The translations under genes were made by a program, and so were the position numbers. DNA of 64,000 nucleotides from Galbibacter pacificus (GTDB lineage: Bacteria; Bacteroidota; Bacteroidia; Flavobacteriales; Flavobacteriaceae). The stretch is taken from contig NZ_JAPMUA010000002.1 in NCBI RefSeq assembly GCF_029603155.1, positions 434,001 to 498,000 of the forward strand, in the 5' to 3' direction. The notes beneath the pieces were generated by a model, which was given only the letters and a program-made list of their open reading frames with translations, was not told where the DNA came from and searched no databases. This document shows, piece by piece, positions 25,102 to 34,731 of the stretch (its first letter is position 1; every line of letters begins with the position of its first letter).

Positions 25102-27510
25102 TTACCCAATAACATCAAGTTTTGCAAAACGGAGAAGCAATTTTTTTATGCCGCCGTTGTCAAATCTTATCTCTGCTTTTTTATCGTTGCCAACACCTTC
25201 GATCTTAACGATTTCCCCTTTTCCAAAACGCGAGTGCTCAACTTTGTTGCCCACAACAAGGTCGTCGTCAAATAGGTTGTTGTTGGCCACGGGCTCGCCA
25301 ATATCGGGTTTAATCTTCCTTAATTTCCTTAGTTTTTCCTCCGATGGCTTATGATGAGAAGGCGGCGTGCCCGCCGAAGGTTTGCGCAAACGGAGTTTGC
25401 TTTTATCAACATCGCCAAAAATATCCGAATCTATTAATGGTTTATAACGGTAACCGCTATCCATAGGTGGTGTAAGATGTTCCAAATATGTATCGTCTAT
25501 CTCTTCGATAAACCTACTGGGCTCTGCATCGATTAATTTCCCCCAACGGTATCGGCTTTGTGCATGGGTAAGGTAAGCCTGCTTTTCGGCCCTTGTTAAT
25601 GCAACGTAAAACAAACGGCGCTCTTCTTCTAGTTCGCTCCTGGTGTTCATGCTCATGGCCGACGGAAAAAGGTCTTCTTCCATCCCCACTATAAAAACAT
25701 AGGGAAACTCAAGTCCTTTTGCCAGGTGAATTGTCATCAAGGCAACCCGGTCGTCGTCCCCGGCGTCTTTGTCCATATCTGTTGCCAAGGCTATATCTTC
25801 CATAAACTCGGATAAATCGCCACTGGCATCGGCCAGTTCTTTTTGGCCTTCAACAAAATCCTGGATACCGTTTAGCAGTTCTTCTATGTTTTCCATACGG
25901 GCAATCCCCTCTGGAGTTCCATCTTTTTTAAATTCCTGTAACAATCCGGTTTTTTTGGTTACATGCTCTGCCAACACAAAGGCATCGGCAGATTGATTGG
26001 TTACCTGAAAACTTTTTATCATGGTTACAAAATCCTCCAGTTTTCGTTTGGTCCCCGAATTAATCTTTAAGTCTATTCTGTTCAGGTTTTCCATTACCTC
26101 AAAAATGGACCGCTTGTAATGGTTTGCAGCGATGGTCAGTTTTTGTATGGTTGTTTGTCCTATTCCCCTGGCAGGATAATTAATAACGCGCACCAAGGCT
26201 TCTTCGTCTTTCGGGTTTAATATCAACCTTAAATAAGCCAATACATCTTTTATTTCCTTGCGCTGATAAAACGAGAGCCCGCCATAAATTCGGTATGGAA
26301 TATCTTTTCTGCGCAAGGCATCTTCAATGGACCGTGATTGCGAGTTGGTACGGTACAATACGGCAAAATCACCATCTTTAAGTTGTTCCTGCATTTTGGT
26401 CTCAAAAATGGTAGAAGCTACAAAACGGCCTTCTTCGGCATCGGTTACCGAACGATGTACTTTTATGCTGTTTCCATCGTCGTTGGCAGTCCATACGACC
26501 TTCTCCAACCGACTTTTATTTTTTTCAATAACCGAATTGGCCGCATTTACAATATTTCTTGTAGACCGGTAATTTTGTTCCAGACGGTACATGGTAACAT
26601 CGTCATAATCTTTTTGGAAATTAAGAATGTTGTTGATATTTGCCCCGCGGAATGCATAAATACTCTGGGCATCGTCTCCAACTACACAAATGTTTTGGTA
26701 ACGGTCCGACAATGCTTTTACAATAAGATATTGCGAATGATTGGTATCTTGGTACTCGTCTACCAGAATATACCTGAAACGCTCTTGATATTTCATCAAC
26801 ACTTCCGGGAAACGGTTTAGCAGTTCGTTGGTTTTAAGCAAAAGGTCGTCAAAATCCATTGCCCCGGCCTTAAAACACCGCTCGCAATATTCATTATATA
26901 TTTCCCCCAGACGTGGTTTTTTTGCCATGGCATCGGCTTCCATAAGCTCGGGGTTGTTAAAATAAGCTTTTACGGTAATCAAGCTATTTTTATAAGAAGA
27001 AATCCTGCTCTGTACCTGTTTGTATTTATATACGTCTTTGTCCAGCCCCATTTCCTTGATTATGGAATTAATGAGCCTTTGCGAATCTTGCGTGTCGTAA
27101 ATGGTAAAATTGCTTGGATATCCCAGCTTATCGGCCTCTATTCGTAATATTTTTGCAAAAACCGAATGAAAAGTCCCCATCCAAAGGTTTTTAGCTTCAC
27201 TATTCCCAACAATATTGGCAATACGTTTTTTCATCTCACGGGCTGCCTTGTTGGTAAAGGTTAACGACAGTATATTAAAAGCATCTACGCCTTGGTTCAT
27301 CAAATATGCAATTCTATAGGTAAGTACCCTTGTTTTGCCCGAACCGGCACCTGCAATAACCATTAATGCGCCGTCTTTATGCAACACGGGCGCCCGTTGC
27401 GCCTCATTCAACTCTGCTAAATACTTTTCCAATGTAGTTTTCTTTTTTTTGATATTAAAATATCCGGATGCAAGCCCAAAAATACATTTATCTTTTGGAT
27501 TAGTCAACAA
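25102..27510 (-). CDS. uvrD: UvrD/PcrA-type superfamily 1 DNA helicase
   Basis: Up to 802 residues. Helicase motifs in order: AGAGSGKTR (Walker A), TFTNKAAREMKKRI, DDLLLKTNELL, VDEYQDTN (Walker B), VGDDAQSIYAFRGAN, LEQNYRSTRNI, MTIHLAKGLEFPYVFIVGMEE, and YVALTRAEKQAYL. The C-terminal IEGVGNDKKAEIRF Tudor-like tail matches PcrA. It unwinds DNA 3' to 5' in repair and replication restart. The N-terminus is uncertain. ATG 27510 gives an atypical leader, while TTG at 27432 (LEKYLAELNEAQ) would place the start where homologues begin. Confidence 0.93.
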   Translation of the reverse strand: MLTNPKDKCIFGLASGYFNIKKKKTTLEKYLAELNEAQRAPVLHKDGALMVIAGAGSGKTRVLTYRIAYLMNQGVDAFNILSLTFTNKAAREMKKRIANIVGNSEAKNLWMGTFHSVFAKILRIEADKLGYPSNFTIYDTQDSQRLINSIIKEMGLDKDVYKYKQVQSRISSYKNSLITVKAYFNNPELMEADAMAKKPRLGEIYNEYCERCFKAGAMDFDDLLLKTNELLNRFPEVLMKYQERFRYILVDEYQDTNHSQYLIVKALSDRYQNICVVGDDAQSIYAFRGANINNILNFQKDYDDVTMYRLEQNYRSTRNIVNAANSVIEKNKSRLEKVVWTANDDGNSIKVHRSVTDAEEGRFVASTIFETKMQEQLKDGDFAVLYRTNSQSRSIEDALRRKDIPYRIYGGLSFYQRKEIKDVLAYLRLILNPKDEEALVRVINYPARGIGQTTIQKLTIAANHYKRSIFEVMENLNRIDLKINSGTKRKLEDFVTMIKSFQVTNQSADAFVLAEHVTKKTGLLQEFKKDGTPEGIARMENIEELLNGIQDFVEGQKELADASGDLSEFMEDIALATDMDKDAGDDDRVALMTIHLAKGLEFPYVFIVGMEEDLFPSAMSMNTRSELEEERRLFYVALTRAEKQAYLTHAQSRYRWGKLIDAEPSRFIEEIDDTYLEHLTPPMDSGYRYKPLIDSDIFGDVDKSKLRLRKPSAGTPPSHHKPSEEKLRKLRKIKPDIGEPVANNNLFDDDLVVGNKVEHSRFGKGEIVKIEGVGNDKKAEIRFDNGGIKKLLLRFAKLDVIG

Positions 27511-27800
27511 TCAGGGACCGCTCCATAAACATGAACCAAATATTACTTGGGATGTCAATTTAATCAATTAAACGGTATTTTAATGATGATGCTTTTATTT
27601 TTTATAAACGAACTCAACAACAATCATTACGGGCTATATCAAGATCGTAGTTTTCCCAAAGTAAAACTTATAATAAATCCTTATATTGGGAAAACATCTG
27701 GAAATATAAAGCGCCTTATGATGAATGCCATACTAAATGAAAAAATCCAACCCTGAAATCGAAAATATTACTAATTTTAACCGCCAAACGTAAACAAAAT

Positions 27801-29084
27801 ATGAGACAAGTGTTTAAAAAATATATAGCGCTATTAATCCTATTTACTTTATCTGCACATGTTTTTTCGCAAACTTCGCTCAATAATGATATCGATAATA
27901 TAGAAAGTAAAGTAATAGAGTGGCGCAGGTATTTTCATGAGCACCCCGAATTGTCCAACCGTGAGTTTAATACTTCAAAAAAAATAGCCGAACACCTCAC
28001 AAGTCTTGGCATGGAGGTAACCACGGGAATAGCAAAAACAGGTGTTGTTGGCATTTTAAAAGGAAAAAAACCGGGAAAGGTAATTGCTCTTAGGGCCGAT
28101 ATTGATGCCTTGCCCGTTACCGAACGTAACGATTTACCATTTAAGTCTGTTGTTAAAGATACTTTTCTGGGAAAAGAAACAGGGGTTATGCATGCTTGCG
28201 GGCATGATACGCATATTGCCATTATGATGGGCGTAGCAGAAATATTAAGCAAGCACAATGATTTTGCCGGAACGGTTAAGTTTATTTTTCAGCCCGCCGA
28301 AGAAGGCCCGCCACCGGGTGAAGAAGGCGGTGCAAAATTAATGATTAAGGAAGGCGTACTAGAAAGTCCAAAAGTAGATGCAATATTCGGGCTCCATATC
28401 AACTCTGAAACCCCTGTTGGTACTATTCGTTATAAGCCCGGCGGGATTATGGCGGCAGTAGAACGCTTTGTAATAAACGTAAAAGGCAAACAAACCCACG
28501 GTTCGGCACCTTGGAGCGGTGTCGATCCCATATTGATTTCGGCAAAAATAATAGACGGGCTACAAACAATAATAAGCCGCGAAGCCCGATTGGTAGACGA
28601 AGCCGCAGTAATTACGGTTGGAAAAATTACCAGCGGTGTACGTTTTAATATCATCCCCGAAACCGCCGAACTTATTGGAACGGTAAGGACTTTGGACCCC
28701 GACATGCGCACCCTGATTTTAAAACGGATGAAAGAAATGGTTCCTACAATTGCTAAAGCCTATGGCGGAGAAGCCACCATTGAAATTGAAAATTTTACCG
28801 CAGTAACTTATAACGATGAAAAATTGGTCGATAAAATGTTGCCCTCGTTAGAAAAAGTGGCGGGAAAAGAACATGTAGAACTGGTTAAGGCAACTACGGG
28901 CGGTGAAGATTTTTCTTTTTTTCAGGAAAAGGTTCCCGGGTTTTATTTCTTTTTGGGCGGAAAGCCGTTAAATGCTACAGAAGCGGCACCACACCATACT
29001 CCCGATTTTTATATTGATGAAAGCGGACTCCTGCTTGGGGTCAAGGCTTTTACACAAATAGTAAATGATTATTTAACAGAATAA
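27801..29084 (+). CDS. Exported M20-family amidohydrolase / N-acyl amino-acid hydrolase
   Basis: 427 residues with a Sec signal peptide (cleavage near FSQT, about residue 24). M20D hallmarks are RRYFHEHPELSNREF, the metal-binding MHACGHDTHIA, and FQPAEEGPPPGEEGGAKLM with the catalytic Glu pair. TTGGEDFSFF and a late His (APHHTPDF) are also present. Relatives cleave N-acyl amino acids, hippurate or indole-acetyl amino acids using two metal ions. The stop is immediately followed by the ATG of the glutamate-synthase-like gene, so the two are translated from one message. The sequence does not fix the substrate. Confidence 0.9.
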   Translation: MRQVFKKYIALLILFTLSAHVFSQTSLNNDIDNIESKVIEWRRYFHEHPELSNREFNTSKKIAEHLTSLGMEVTTGIAKTGVVGILKGKKPGKVIALRADIDALPVTERNDLPFKSVVKDTFLGKETGVMHACGHDTHIAIMMGVAEILSKHNDFAGTVKFIFQPAEEGPPPGEEGGAKLMIKEGVLESPKVDAIFGLHINSETPVGTIRYKPGGIMAAVERFVINVKGKQTHGSAPWSGVDPILISAKIIDGLQTIISREARLVDEAAVITVGKITSGVRFNIIPETAELIGTVRTLDPDMRTLILKRMKEMVPTIAKAYGGEATIEIENFTAVTYNDEKLVDKMLPSLEKVAGKEHVELVKATTGGEDFSFFQEKVPGFYFFLGGKPLNATEAAPHHTPDFYIDESGLLLGVKAFTQIVNDYLTE

Positions 29085-30689
29085 ATGGAAACAATTTTAG
29101 ATTTTTTGGGAAATATTCCCTGGTGGGGATGGATCCTTATCGTTTTGGTGATTATTGCAATTAGGGATGTTTTTTTTAATAAAAAGCATATTATTACCCA
29201 TAACTTTCCCGTGGTTGGGCACATTAGGTATATGCTGGAAAGCATAGGTCCGGAATTACGGCAATATATTGTTGCAAATAACCGTGAGGAGCTTCCCTTT
29301 AACCGAATTGAAAGAGGTTGGATATACGCTTCTGCAAAAAACGAAAACAATTATGAAGGTTTTGGTACAGACAGGGATATTCATGAATCTCATTATGTCT
29401 TTATAAATAATGCCATGATGCCCTTCAAAATAAAAATGGGGCACCCCAATGCCAGTGATCCTTATTTTTTGCCCTGCGCCAAATTAATCGGTGGATACAA
29501 TAAAAGAAAACGTCCATACAGGCCTGCCTCGGTTATCAATGTATCGGCAATGAGCTTCGGTTCGCTTTCGGCAAGGGCCATAGCTTCTTTAAACAAAGGT
29601 TGCTATTTGGCACATGCATACCACAATACCGGCGAGGGCGGCCTTTCTCCCTATCATAAAAAAGGAGCCGATGTTATTTTTCATATCGGTACCGGATATT
29701 TTGGCGTTAGGGACGAACAAGGAAATTTTTCATTAGAAAAGCTTAAAGCCTTAGTTAAAGAATATCCACAGGTAAGAGCCATCGAACTAAAACTTTCGCA
29801 AGGGGCAAAACCGGGTAAAGGCGGGGTCTTGCCCGCATCTAAAATCACCAAGGAAATAGCCGAGATACGCCATGTTCCAATGGGAAAAGATGTATTGTCG
29901 CCACCAAATCATTCGGCTTTTTCCAATGTCGAGGAAATGGTGGAATTTATAGAGCTCCTTGCCCATGAAACCGGCTTGCCCGTTGGAATAAAGGCCGCTG
30001 TTGGAAAACTTGACCAATGGAAAGAACTGGCAGAAATCATGAAAAAAACCAATAAAGGCCCCGATTTCATTACCGTAGACGGCGGCGAAGGCGGTACAGG
30101 TGCTGCTCCACCGAGTTTTGCCGATCATGTTTCCCTTCCGTGGGTATATTCATTTAGCGATCTGTACAGGGTTTTTAAAGATGCCGAACTAACCGACCGT
30201 ATCGTATTTATTGGTAGCGGCAAGCTTGGTTTCCCATCAAAAGCGGCAATGGCATTTGCCATGGGTGCCGACCTTATAAATGTTGCCCGGGAAGCCATGT
30301 TGAGCATTGGTTGCATACAGGCCAAAGTATGTCATAACAATACATGTCCAAGCGGTGTGGCAACCCAGAACAAGTGGCTGCAATCTGGTATAAACATTGA
30401 AGATAAAGCAGAACGCGTGAGTTATTACTTTAAAAATTTTAAAAAAGAACTTATTGAAATAACACATGCTTGCGGTTACGAGCACCCAAGCCAGTTAACC
30501 ATGGAAGATGTGGACATAAATCTAGGCGACAAAAGTTTAACCCAGCCATTGGCAAATGTATATGGTTATAATAAAGTAAAAGTTCCTTTTGAGGGAACAG
30601 AAAGTTTATTACATTGCCCACACTTAGGTGGCCATTATACCACAGAAGGTGCCATGGATAAATTTAAAAACAAACAAATACGCTATTAA
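29085..30689 (+). CDS. Membrane-anchored FMN-binding glutamate synthase-like protein
   Basis: 534 residues. An N-terminal transmembrane helix (WWGWILIVLVIIAIRDVFF) precedes a glutamate-synthase FMN/iron-sulfur domain: VSAMSFGSLSARAI, NTGEGGLSPYH, VDGGEGGTGAAPPSF, and a [3Fe-4S] motif Cys410-x5-Cys416-x4-Cys421. The glutaminase domain and the GXGXG domain of full GltB are absent, as is a GltD partner nearby. Such stand-alone proteins are widespread but their reaction is not settled. It starts directly after the stop of the M20 gene and is followed 11 bp later by a DUF7935 gene, forming a three-gene operon. Confidence 0.88.
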   Translation: METILDFLGNIPWWGWILIVLVIIAIRDVFFNKKHIITHNFPVVGHIRYMLESIGPELRQYIVANNREELPFNRIERGWIYASAKNENNYEGFGTDRDIHESHYVFINNAMMPFKIKMGHPNASDPYFLPCAKLIGGYNKRKRPYRPASVINVSAMSFGSLSARAIASLNKGCYLAHAYHNTGEGGLSPYHKKGADVIFHIGTGYFGVRDEQGNFSLEKLKALVKEYPQVRAIELKLSQGAKPGKGGVLPASKITKEIAEIRHVPMGKDVLSPPNHSAFSNVEEMVEFIELLAHETGLPVGIKAAVGKLDQWKELAEIMKKTNKGPDFITVDGGEGGTGAAPPSFADHVSLPWVYSFSDLYRVFKDAELTDRIVFIGSGKLGFPSKAAMAFAMGADLINVAREAMLSIGCIQAKVCHNNTCPSGVATQNKWLQSGINIEDKAERVSYYFKNFKKELIEITHACGYEHPSQLTMEDVDINLGDKSLTQPLANVYGYNKVKVPFEGTESLLHCPHLGGHYTTEGAMDKFKNKQIRY

Positions 30690-30700
30690 CAACAATCCCC

Positions 30701-31219
30701 ATGAACGAATACAAAATTATAGAACTCTTATTTTATGTATTGCCGGCAGTGGTAACAGGTGCCATTGCATATTATTTTTTTAGCCTTCATACCAAAAACG
30801 AGGAAGGGCGCAGGCGCTATTTATTGCACAGGGAAACCGAAAAAACGGCACTCCCCTTGCGCTTACAGGCATACGAACGCATGGCTCTGTTCCTGGAACG
30901 CATCAACCCTTCTAAATTACTGCTAAGGGTAGCCCCCGAAAGTGCAGATAAAAACCAATATGAAGGACTGTTGATTGCTTCAATTGAAAGTGAATTCGAC
31001 CATAACCTAGCCCAACAAATATACATTACGGACGAGTGCTGGAACGTTATTAAAACCTCCAAAAACGCCACCATTCAGCTTATAAGAAAAGCCGGAATGA
31101 ATGCCGAAAATGCCAATAAACTTAGGGAAGAAGTACTTAACGAGCTTATGGAAAAGCAAGCCCCATCGTATACGGCCCTTGGATATATTAAAAAGGAAAT
31201 ACGCGAGCTTATTGGTTAA
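30701..31219 (+). CDS. DUF7935-family membrane protein
   Basis: 172 residues. One N-terminal transmembrane helix (LLFYVLPAVVTGAIAYYFF) is followed by a conserved soluble part (LPLRLQAYERMALFLERINPSKLLLRV, given in part, and EFDHNLAQQIYITDECW). This is the recognisable flavobacterial family now called DUF7935, without assigned function. It lies 11 bp downstream of the glutamate-synthase-like gene and probably shares its message. Membrane anchoring is shared with that neighbour, so the two may act at the same site; this is inference. Confidence 0.82.
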   Translation: MNEYKIIELLFYVLPAVVTGAIAYYFFSLHTKNEEGRRRYLLHRETEKTALPLRLQAYERMALFLERINPSKLLLRVAPESADKNQYEGLLIASIESEFDHNLAQQIYITDECWNVIKTSKNATIQLIRKAGMNAENANKLREEVLNELMEKQAPSYTALGYIKKEIRELIG

Positions 31220-31430
31220 TGTAAATAAACATTCAAAATTATATAAACAGTATTGTTACGCCATTATTTTATGGGATAAAAATGTATTTAAAGGGTGTAA
31301 TGAGTTGGTTACAAGCTAAAAATCAAAAGGAACTTAATTTCGAAGATGAATGAAATAATGAAAAAATTTCATTAGTATTTATTAAATATTTGAGTTAAAA
31401 CTTAGCCAAACAAGAATTCACCAACCTAAC

Positions 31431-32120
31431 CTACCCCTCAATAGCATGTAATGCCAATTGAAGGCACTTTTTATAAGTTTCTTCCAAGTCTAAATTTGTG
31501 CTGTCTATTTTAACGGCGTCATTTGCTTCCCTTAATGGGGAATCTTTACGGGTAGAATCAATATGGTCGCGATTTTGAACGTTTTTTAGCACTTCATCAT
31601 AAATTACGTTATCGCCCCTGTCAATAAGTTCCTTATAGCGGCGTATGGCTCTTTTTTCTGGAGAAGCCGTCATAAAAATTTTCAGCTCGGCATCTGGGAA
31701 AACAACGGTACCAATATCACGCCCGTCCATTACCAAACCTTTATGGGCTCCCATTCTTTGTTGTTGCTGTACCAATTTTTTCCGCACTTCCGAAACGGCC
31801 GCCACCATACTAACCACATTAGAAACCCTTAATGTCCTGATATCTTTCTCAACATTTTTTCCGTTAAGGTGAATATCGGCATTCCCGGTTTGTGGCGTTA
31901 TTTTAAACAAAAGCTCTATCTCGGGCAGTTTTTCGATTAGCTCCTCCTTTAAAACTTCGTTTTCTTTAATGAGATGATTCTCCAGGCAATATAAGGCTAC
32001 CGCGCGGTACATGGCGCCAGTGTCTACATAAACATAACCAAGTTTTTTTGCCAGTTTTTTTGCAATGGTACTTTTTCCCGTGGAAGAATAGCCATCGATG
32101 GCTATGGTTATTTTTTTCAT
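31431..32120 (-). CDS. cmk: Cytidylate kinase
   Basis: 229 residues, normal length. The P-loop is AIDGYSSTGKSTIAKKLA. The CMP-binding part has YVDTGAMYRAVALY and MDGRDIGTVVFPDAELKIF, and the lid has ASPEKRAIRRYKEL. It phosphorylates CMP and dCMP with ATP in the cytoplasm. It is downstream of lon on the same strand, but a long hairpin (32171-32251) lies between them, so it is probably transcribed separately. Confidence 0.95.
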   Translation of the reverse strand: MKKITIAIDGYSSTGKSTIAKKLAKKLGYVYVDTGAMYRAVALYCLENHLIKENEVLKEELIEKLPEIELLFKITPQTGNADIHLNGKNVEKDIRTLRVSNVVSMVAAVSEVRKKLVQQQQRMGAHKGLVMDGRDIGTVVFPDAELKIFMTASPEKRAIRRYKELIDRGDNVIYDEVLKNVQNRDHIDSTRKDSPLREANDAVKIDSTNLDLEETYKKCLQLALHAIEG

Positions 32121-32170
32121 GTATTTGCTTTTGCCCGGTTAGTTATTGTTGATTGTTCTGTAAAAATAAA

Positions 32171-32251
32171 AAAATTAGCAAAATTGAACGGTTCTCTAAA
32201 ATGAGTTTGTTAGTTTTCAAACTATACTGAACGTTGAATTTTGCTAATTTT
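32171..32251 (-). terminator. Long inverted repeat between lon and cmk
   Basis: Arms 32171-32190 and 32232-32251 match at 19 of 20 positions (AAAATTAGCAAAATT core). The 41-nt interior holds a second perfect hairpin, AGTTTG/CAAACT. It starts 30 bp beyond the lon stop and is followed on the minus strand by TTTTATTTTT, which fits a terminator for lon. It is unusually long and may fold in two ways. Confidence 0.65.
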
Positions 32252-32280
32252 CATTCAATTATTTATTCAAAAAATAATAC

Positions 32281-34731
32281 CTATAATTTTTTGGCATTTT
32301 TTACAGAAACATTGGTTACTGCAATATCGATTACTTCGCTCATTTCCTTTACATAGTGAAAGGTAAGGCCTTTTAGGTATTCTTCTTTAATTTCTTCAAT
32401 GTCTTTTTTATTGTCTTCGCATAAAATAATTTCTTTTATACGGGCTCTTTTTGCTGCCAATATTTTTTCTTTTATGCCACCAACCGGCAATACTTTGCCC
32501 CTAAGCGTAATTTCTCCGGTCATGGCCAAGCTTTTCTTTATTTTTTTCTGGGTAAATAAGGAAACCAAAGAGGTGAGCATGGTTATACCGGCACTTGGGC
32601 CGTCTTTTGGGGTTGCTCCTTCGGGCACGTGGATATGTACGTTGTGCTTATCGAACACTTCGGGGTCGATGCCCAGACTATCGGCATTGGACTTTATATA
32701 TTCCATGGCAATGGTAGCCGATTCTTTCATAACTTTCCCCAAATTTCCGGTAATGGATAAATTTCCTTTTCCTTTGGAAAGAATGGATTCAATAAAAAGA
32801 ATATCACCACCTACGCTCGTCCAGGCCAAGCCTGTAACCACGCCTGCAATGTCGTTGTTTTCGTATTTGTCGCGTTCCAATCTCGGCGGACCTAAAACGT
32901 CTTCCACGTCTTTGGCCGTAACCTTTATATTGTATGTTTCTTCCATGGCTATGGACTTGGCTGCATAACGTACCATTTTGGCTATTTGCTTTTCCAGCCC
33001 CCTTACCCCAGATTCGCGGGTATAGCCTTCTACTATTTTTTCAAGCTCCTTTTTGCCAATTTTTAAATCCTTACCGGTAAGTCCGTGTTCTTCCAACTGT
33101 TTTGGCAATAAGTGCCTTTTACCAATTTCTACTTTTTCTTCAATGGTATAACCGGTAACGTTGATAATTTCCATCCGATCCCGTAATGCAGGTTGAATTG
33201 GCGACAAATTGTTGGCTGTTGCAATAAACATTACTTTAGATAGATCGTAACCCATTTCCAAGAAGTTGTCGTAAAACTCTTTGTTCTGTTCGGGGTCCAA
33301 TACTTCTAGCATGGCCGATGAGGGATCGCCACTATGGCTTACCGACAATTTATCGATCTCGTCCAAAATAAATACAGGATTGGAGGTCCCTGCTTTTTTA
33401 AGCGATTGGATAATCCTTCCAGGCATGGCACCAATATATGTTTTTCGGTGGCCGCGTATCTCTGCTTCGTCTCTTAAGCCACCGAGGGAAATCCTAACAT
33501 ATTCCCTGCCCAAAGCTTCAGCTATGGATTTCCCCAAGGAGGTTTTACCAACTCCCGGAGGTCCATAAAGGCATAAAATGGGCGATTTCATATCGTTTCG
33601 CAGCTTTAATACCGCCAAATATTCTATAATTCTTTTTTTAACATCTTCCAGTCCATAATGGTCGTTATCCAAAATTTTCTGTGCACGTTTCAGGTCGAAT
33701 TTATCCTTTGAGAACTTGTTCCAGGGCAAATCCAAAAACAGGTCAAGATAATTGCGTTGTATTGAATATTCTGCAACTTGCGGATTCATGCGTTGTAACT
33801 TGGCCAGCTCTTTCTCGAAATGCTTTTTAATCTTGGCATCCCATTTTTTCTTTTTGGCCTTGATTCGCATTTGTTCAATCTCTTCTTCATAAGAGCCACC
33901 ACCAAGTTCTTCCTGGATGGTTTTCATTTGCTGATGAAGGAAATACTCACGCTGTTGCTGATCGAGGTCCGACCGCACTTTTGATTGGATATCGTTACGA
34001 AGGGCCAATTTTTGAAACTCAATGTTCATATATTTCAAAGTGGCCATTGCACGCTCCTTTAAATTATTGTTCTCAAGAAGCTTCTGCTTATCGAGTACTT
34101 CCAGATTCATATTGGAAGAAATAAAATTGATAAGGAAGGAATTACTTTCAATATTTTTAATGGCAAAAGAAGCTTCCGAAGGAATATTTGGGCTCTCTTT
34201 GATAATTTGAAGCGCCAAATCTTTAATAGAATCGATAATCGTGTTAAACTCTTCCCCGTCTTTCTCCGGCTTCACTTCCGGAAGACCTTTAATTTTTGCG
34301 GTAAAATAAGGGTCGGTAGCTGTTATTTCTTCTATTTTAAAACGCTTTTTCCCTTGAATAATCACTGTTGTGTTCCCATCGGGCATTTTTAATACGCGTA
34401 AAATCCTTGCAACGGTCCCGGTAGTGTTTAGGTCGGCCACATCTGGGTCTTCAACGGTTTCGTCTTTTTGAGAGACCACACCTATTACCTTGCTCCCGTT
34501 TGATGCATCTTTTATTAATTTGATGGATTTGTCCCTTCCTGCGGTTATTGGAATTACCACGCCCGGAAAAAGCACGGTATTTCTCAAGGGCAAAATGGGC
34601 AGTGTTTCGGGTAAAACCTCATTATTGATTTCCTCTTCGTCTTCAGGAGTCATTAATGGAATCAACTCGGCATCATCATCAATATTTTGCAATGACAAAC
34701 TGTCAATGTTTAAAAATTTGTTGTTACTCAT
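32281..34731 (-). CDS. lon: ATP-dependent protease Lon
   Basis: 816 residues: an N-terminal substrate-binding domain (PILPLRNTVLFPGVVIPI onward), coiled coil, AAA+ module (GPPGVGKTSLGKSIAEALG, FILDEIDKL) and a C-terminal serine protease domain with Ser713 (PKDGPSAG) and Lys756 (GGIKEKILAAKRA), the normal 43-residue spacing. It degrades misfolded and regulatory proteins in the cytoplasm. I see no obvious heat-shock element upstream in the 600-bp gene-free region. A long inverted repeat follows the gene. Confidence 0.97.
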   Translation of the reverse strand: MSNNKFLNIDSLSLQNIDDDAELIPLMTPEDEEEINNEVLPETLPILPLRNTVLFPGVVIPITAGRDKSIKLIKDASNGSKVIGVVSQKDETVEDPDVADLNTTGTVARILRVLKMPDGNTTVIIQGKKRFKIEEITATDPYFTAKIKGLPEVKPEKDGEEFNTIIDSIKDLALQIIKESPNIPSEASFAIKNIESNSFLINFISSNMNLEVLDKQKLLENNNLKERAMATLKYMNIEFQKLALRNDIQSKVRSDLDQQQREYFLHQQMKTIQEELGGGSYEEEIEQMRIKAKKKKWDAKIKKHFEKELAKLQRMNPQVAEYSIQRNYLDLFLDLPWNKFSKDKFDLKRAQKILDNDHYGLEDVKKRIIEYLAVLKLRNDMKSPILCLYGPPGVGKTSLGKSIAEALGREYVRISLGGLRDEAEIRGHRKTYIGAMPGRIIQSLKKAGTSNPVFILDEIDKLSVSHSGDPSSAMLEVLDPEQNKEFYDNFLEMGYDLSKVMFIATANNLSPIQPALRDRMEIINVTGYTIEEKVEIGKRHLLPKQLEEHGLTGKDLKIGKKELEKIVEGYTRESGVRGLEKQIAKMVRYAAKSIAMEETYNIKVTAKDVEDVLGPPRLERDKYENNDIAGVVTGLAWTSVGGDILFIESILSKGKGNLSITGNLGKVMKESATIAMEYIKSNADSLGIDPEVFDKHNVHIHVPEGATPKDGPSAGITMLTSLVSLFTQKKIKKSLAMTGEITLRGKVLPVGGIKEKILAAKRARIKEIILCEDNKKDIEEIKEEYLKGLTFHYVKEMSEVIDIAVTNVSVKNAKKL

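Noticed and set aside
27547..27756. Plus-strand ORF of 69 codons upstream of the M20 gene
   Set aside because: Low-complexity, overlaps the promoter zone, no recognisable start context or domain; probably chance.
31357..31373. AATGAAA-AAA-TTTCATT hairpin after the DUF7935 gene
   Set aside because: All-A/T stem, no T-run at the right side; not convincing as a terminator.
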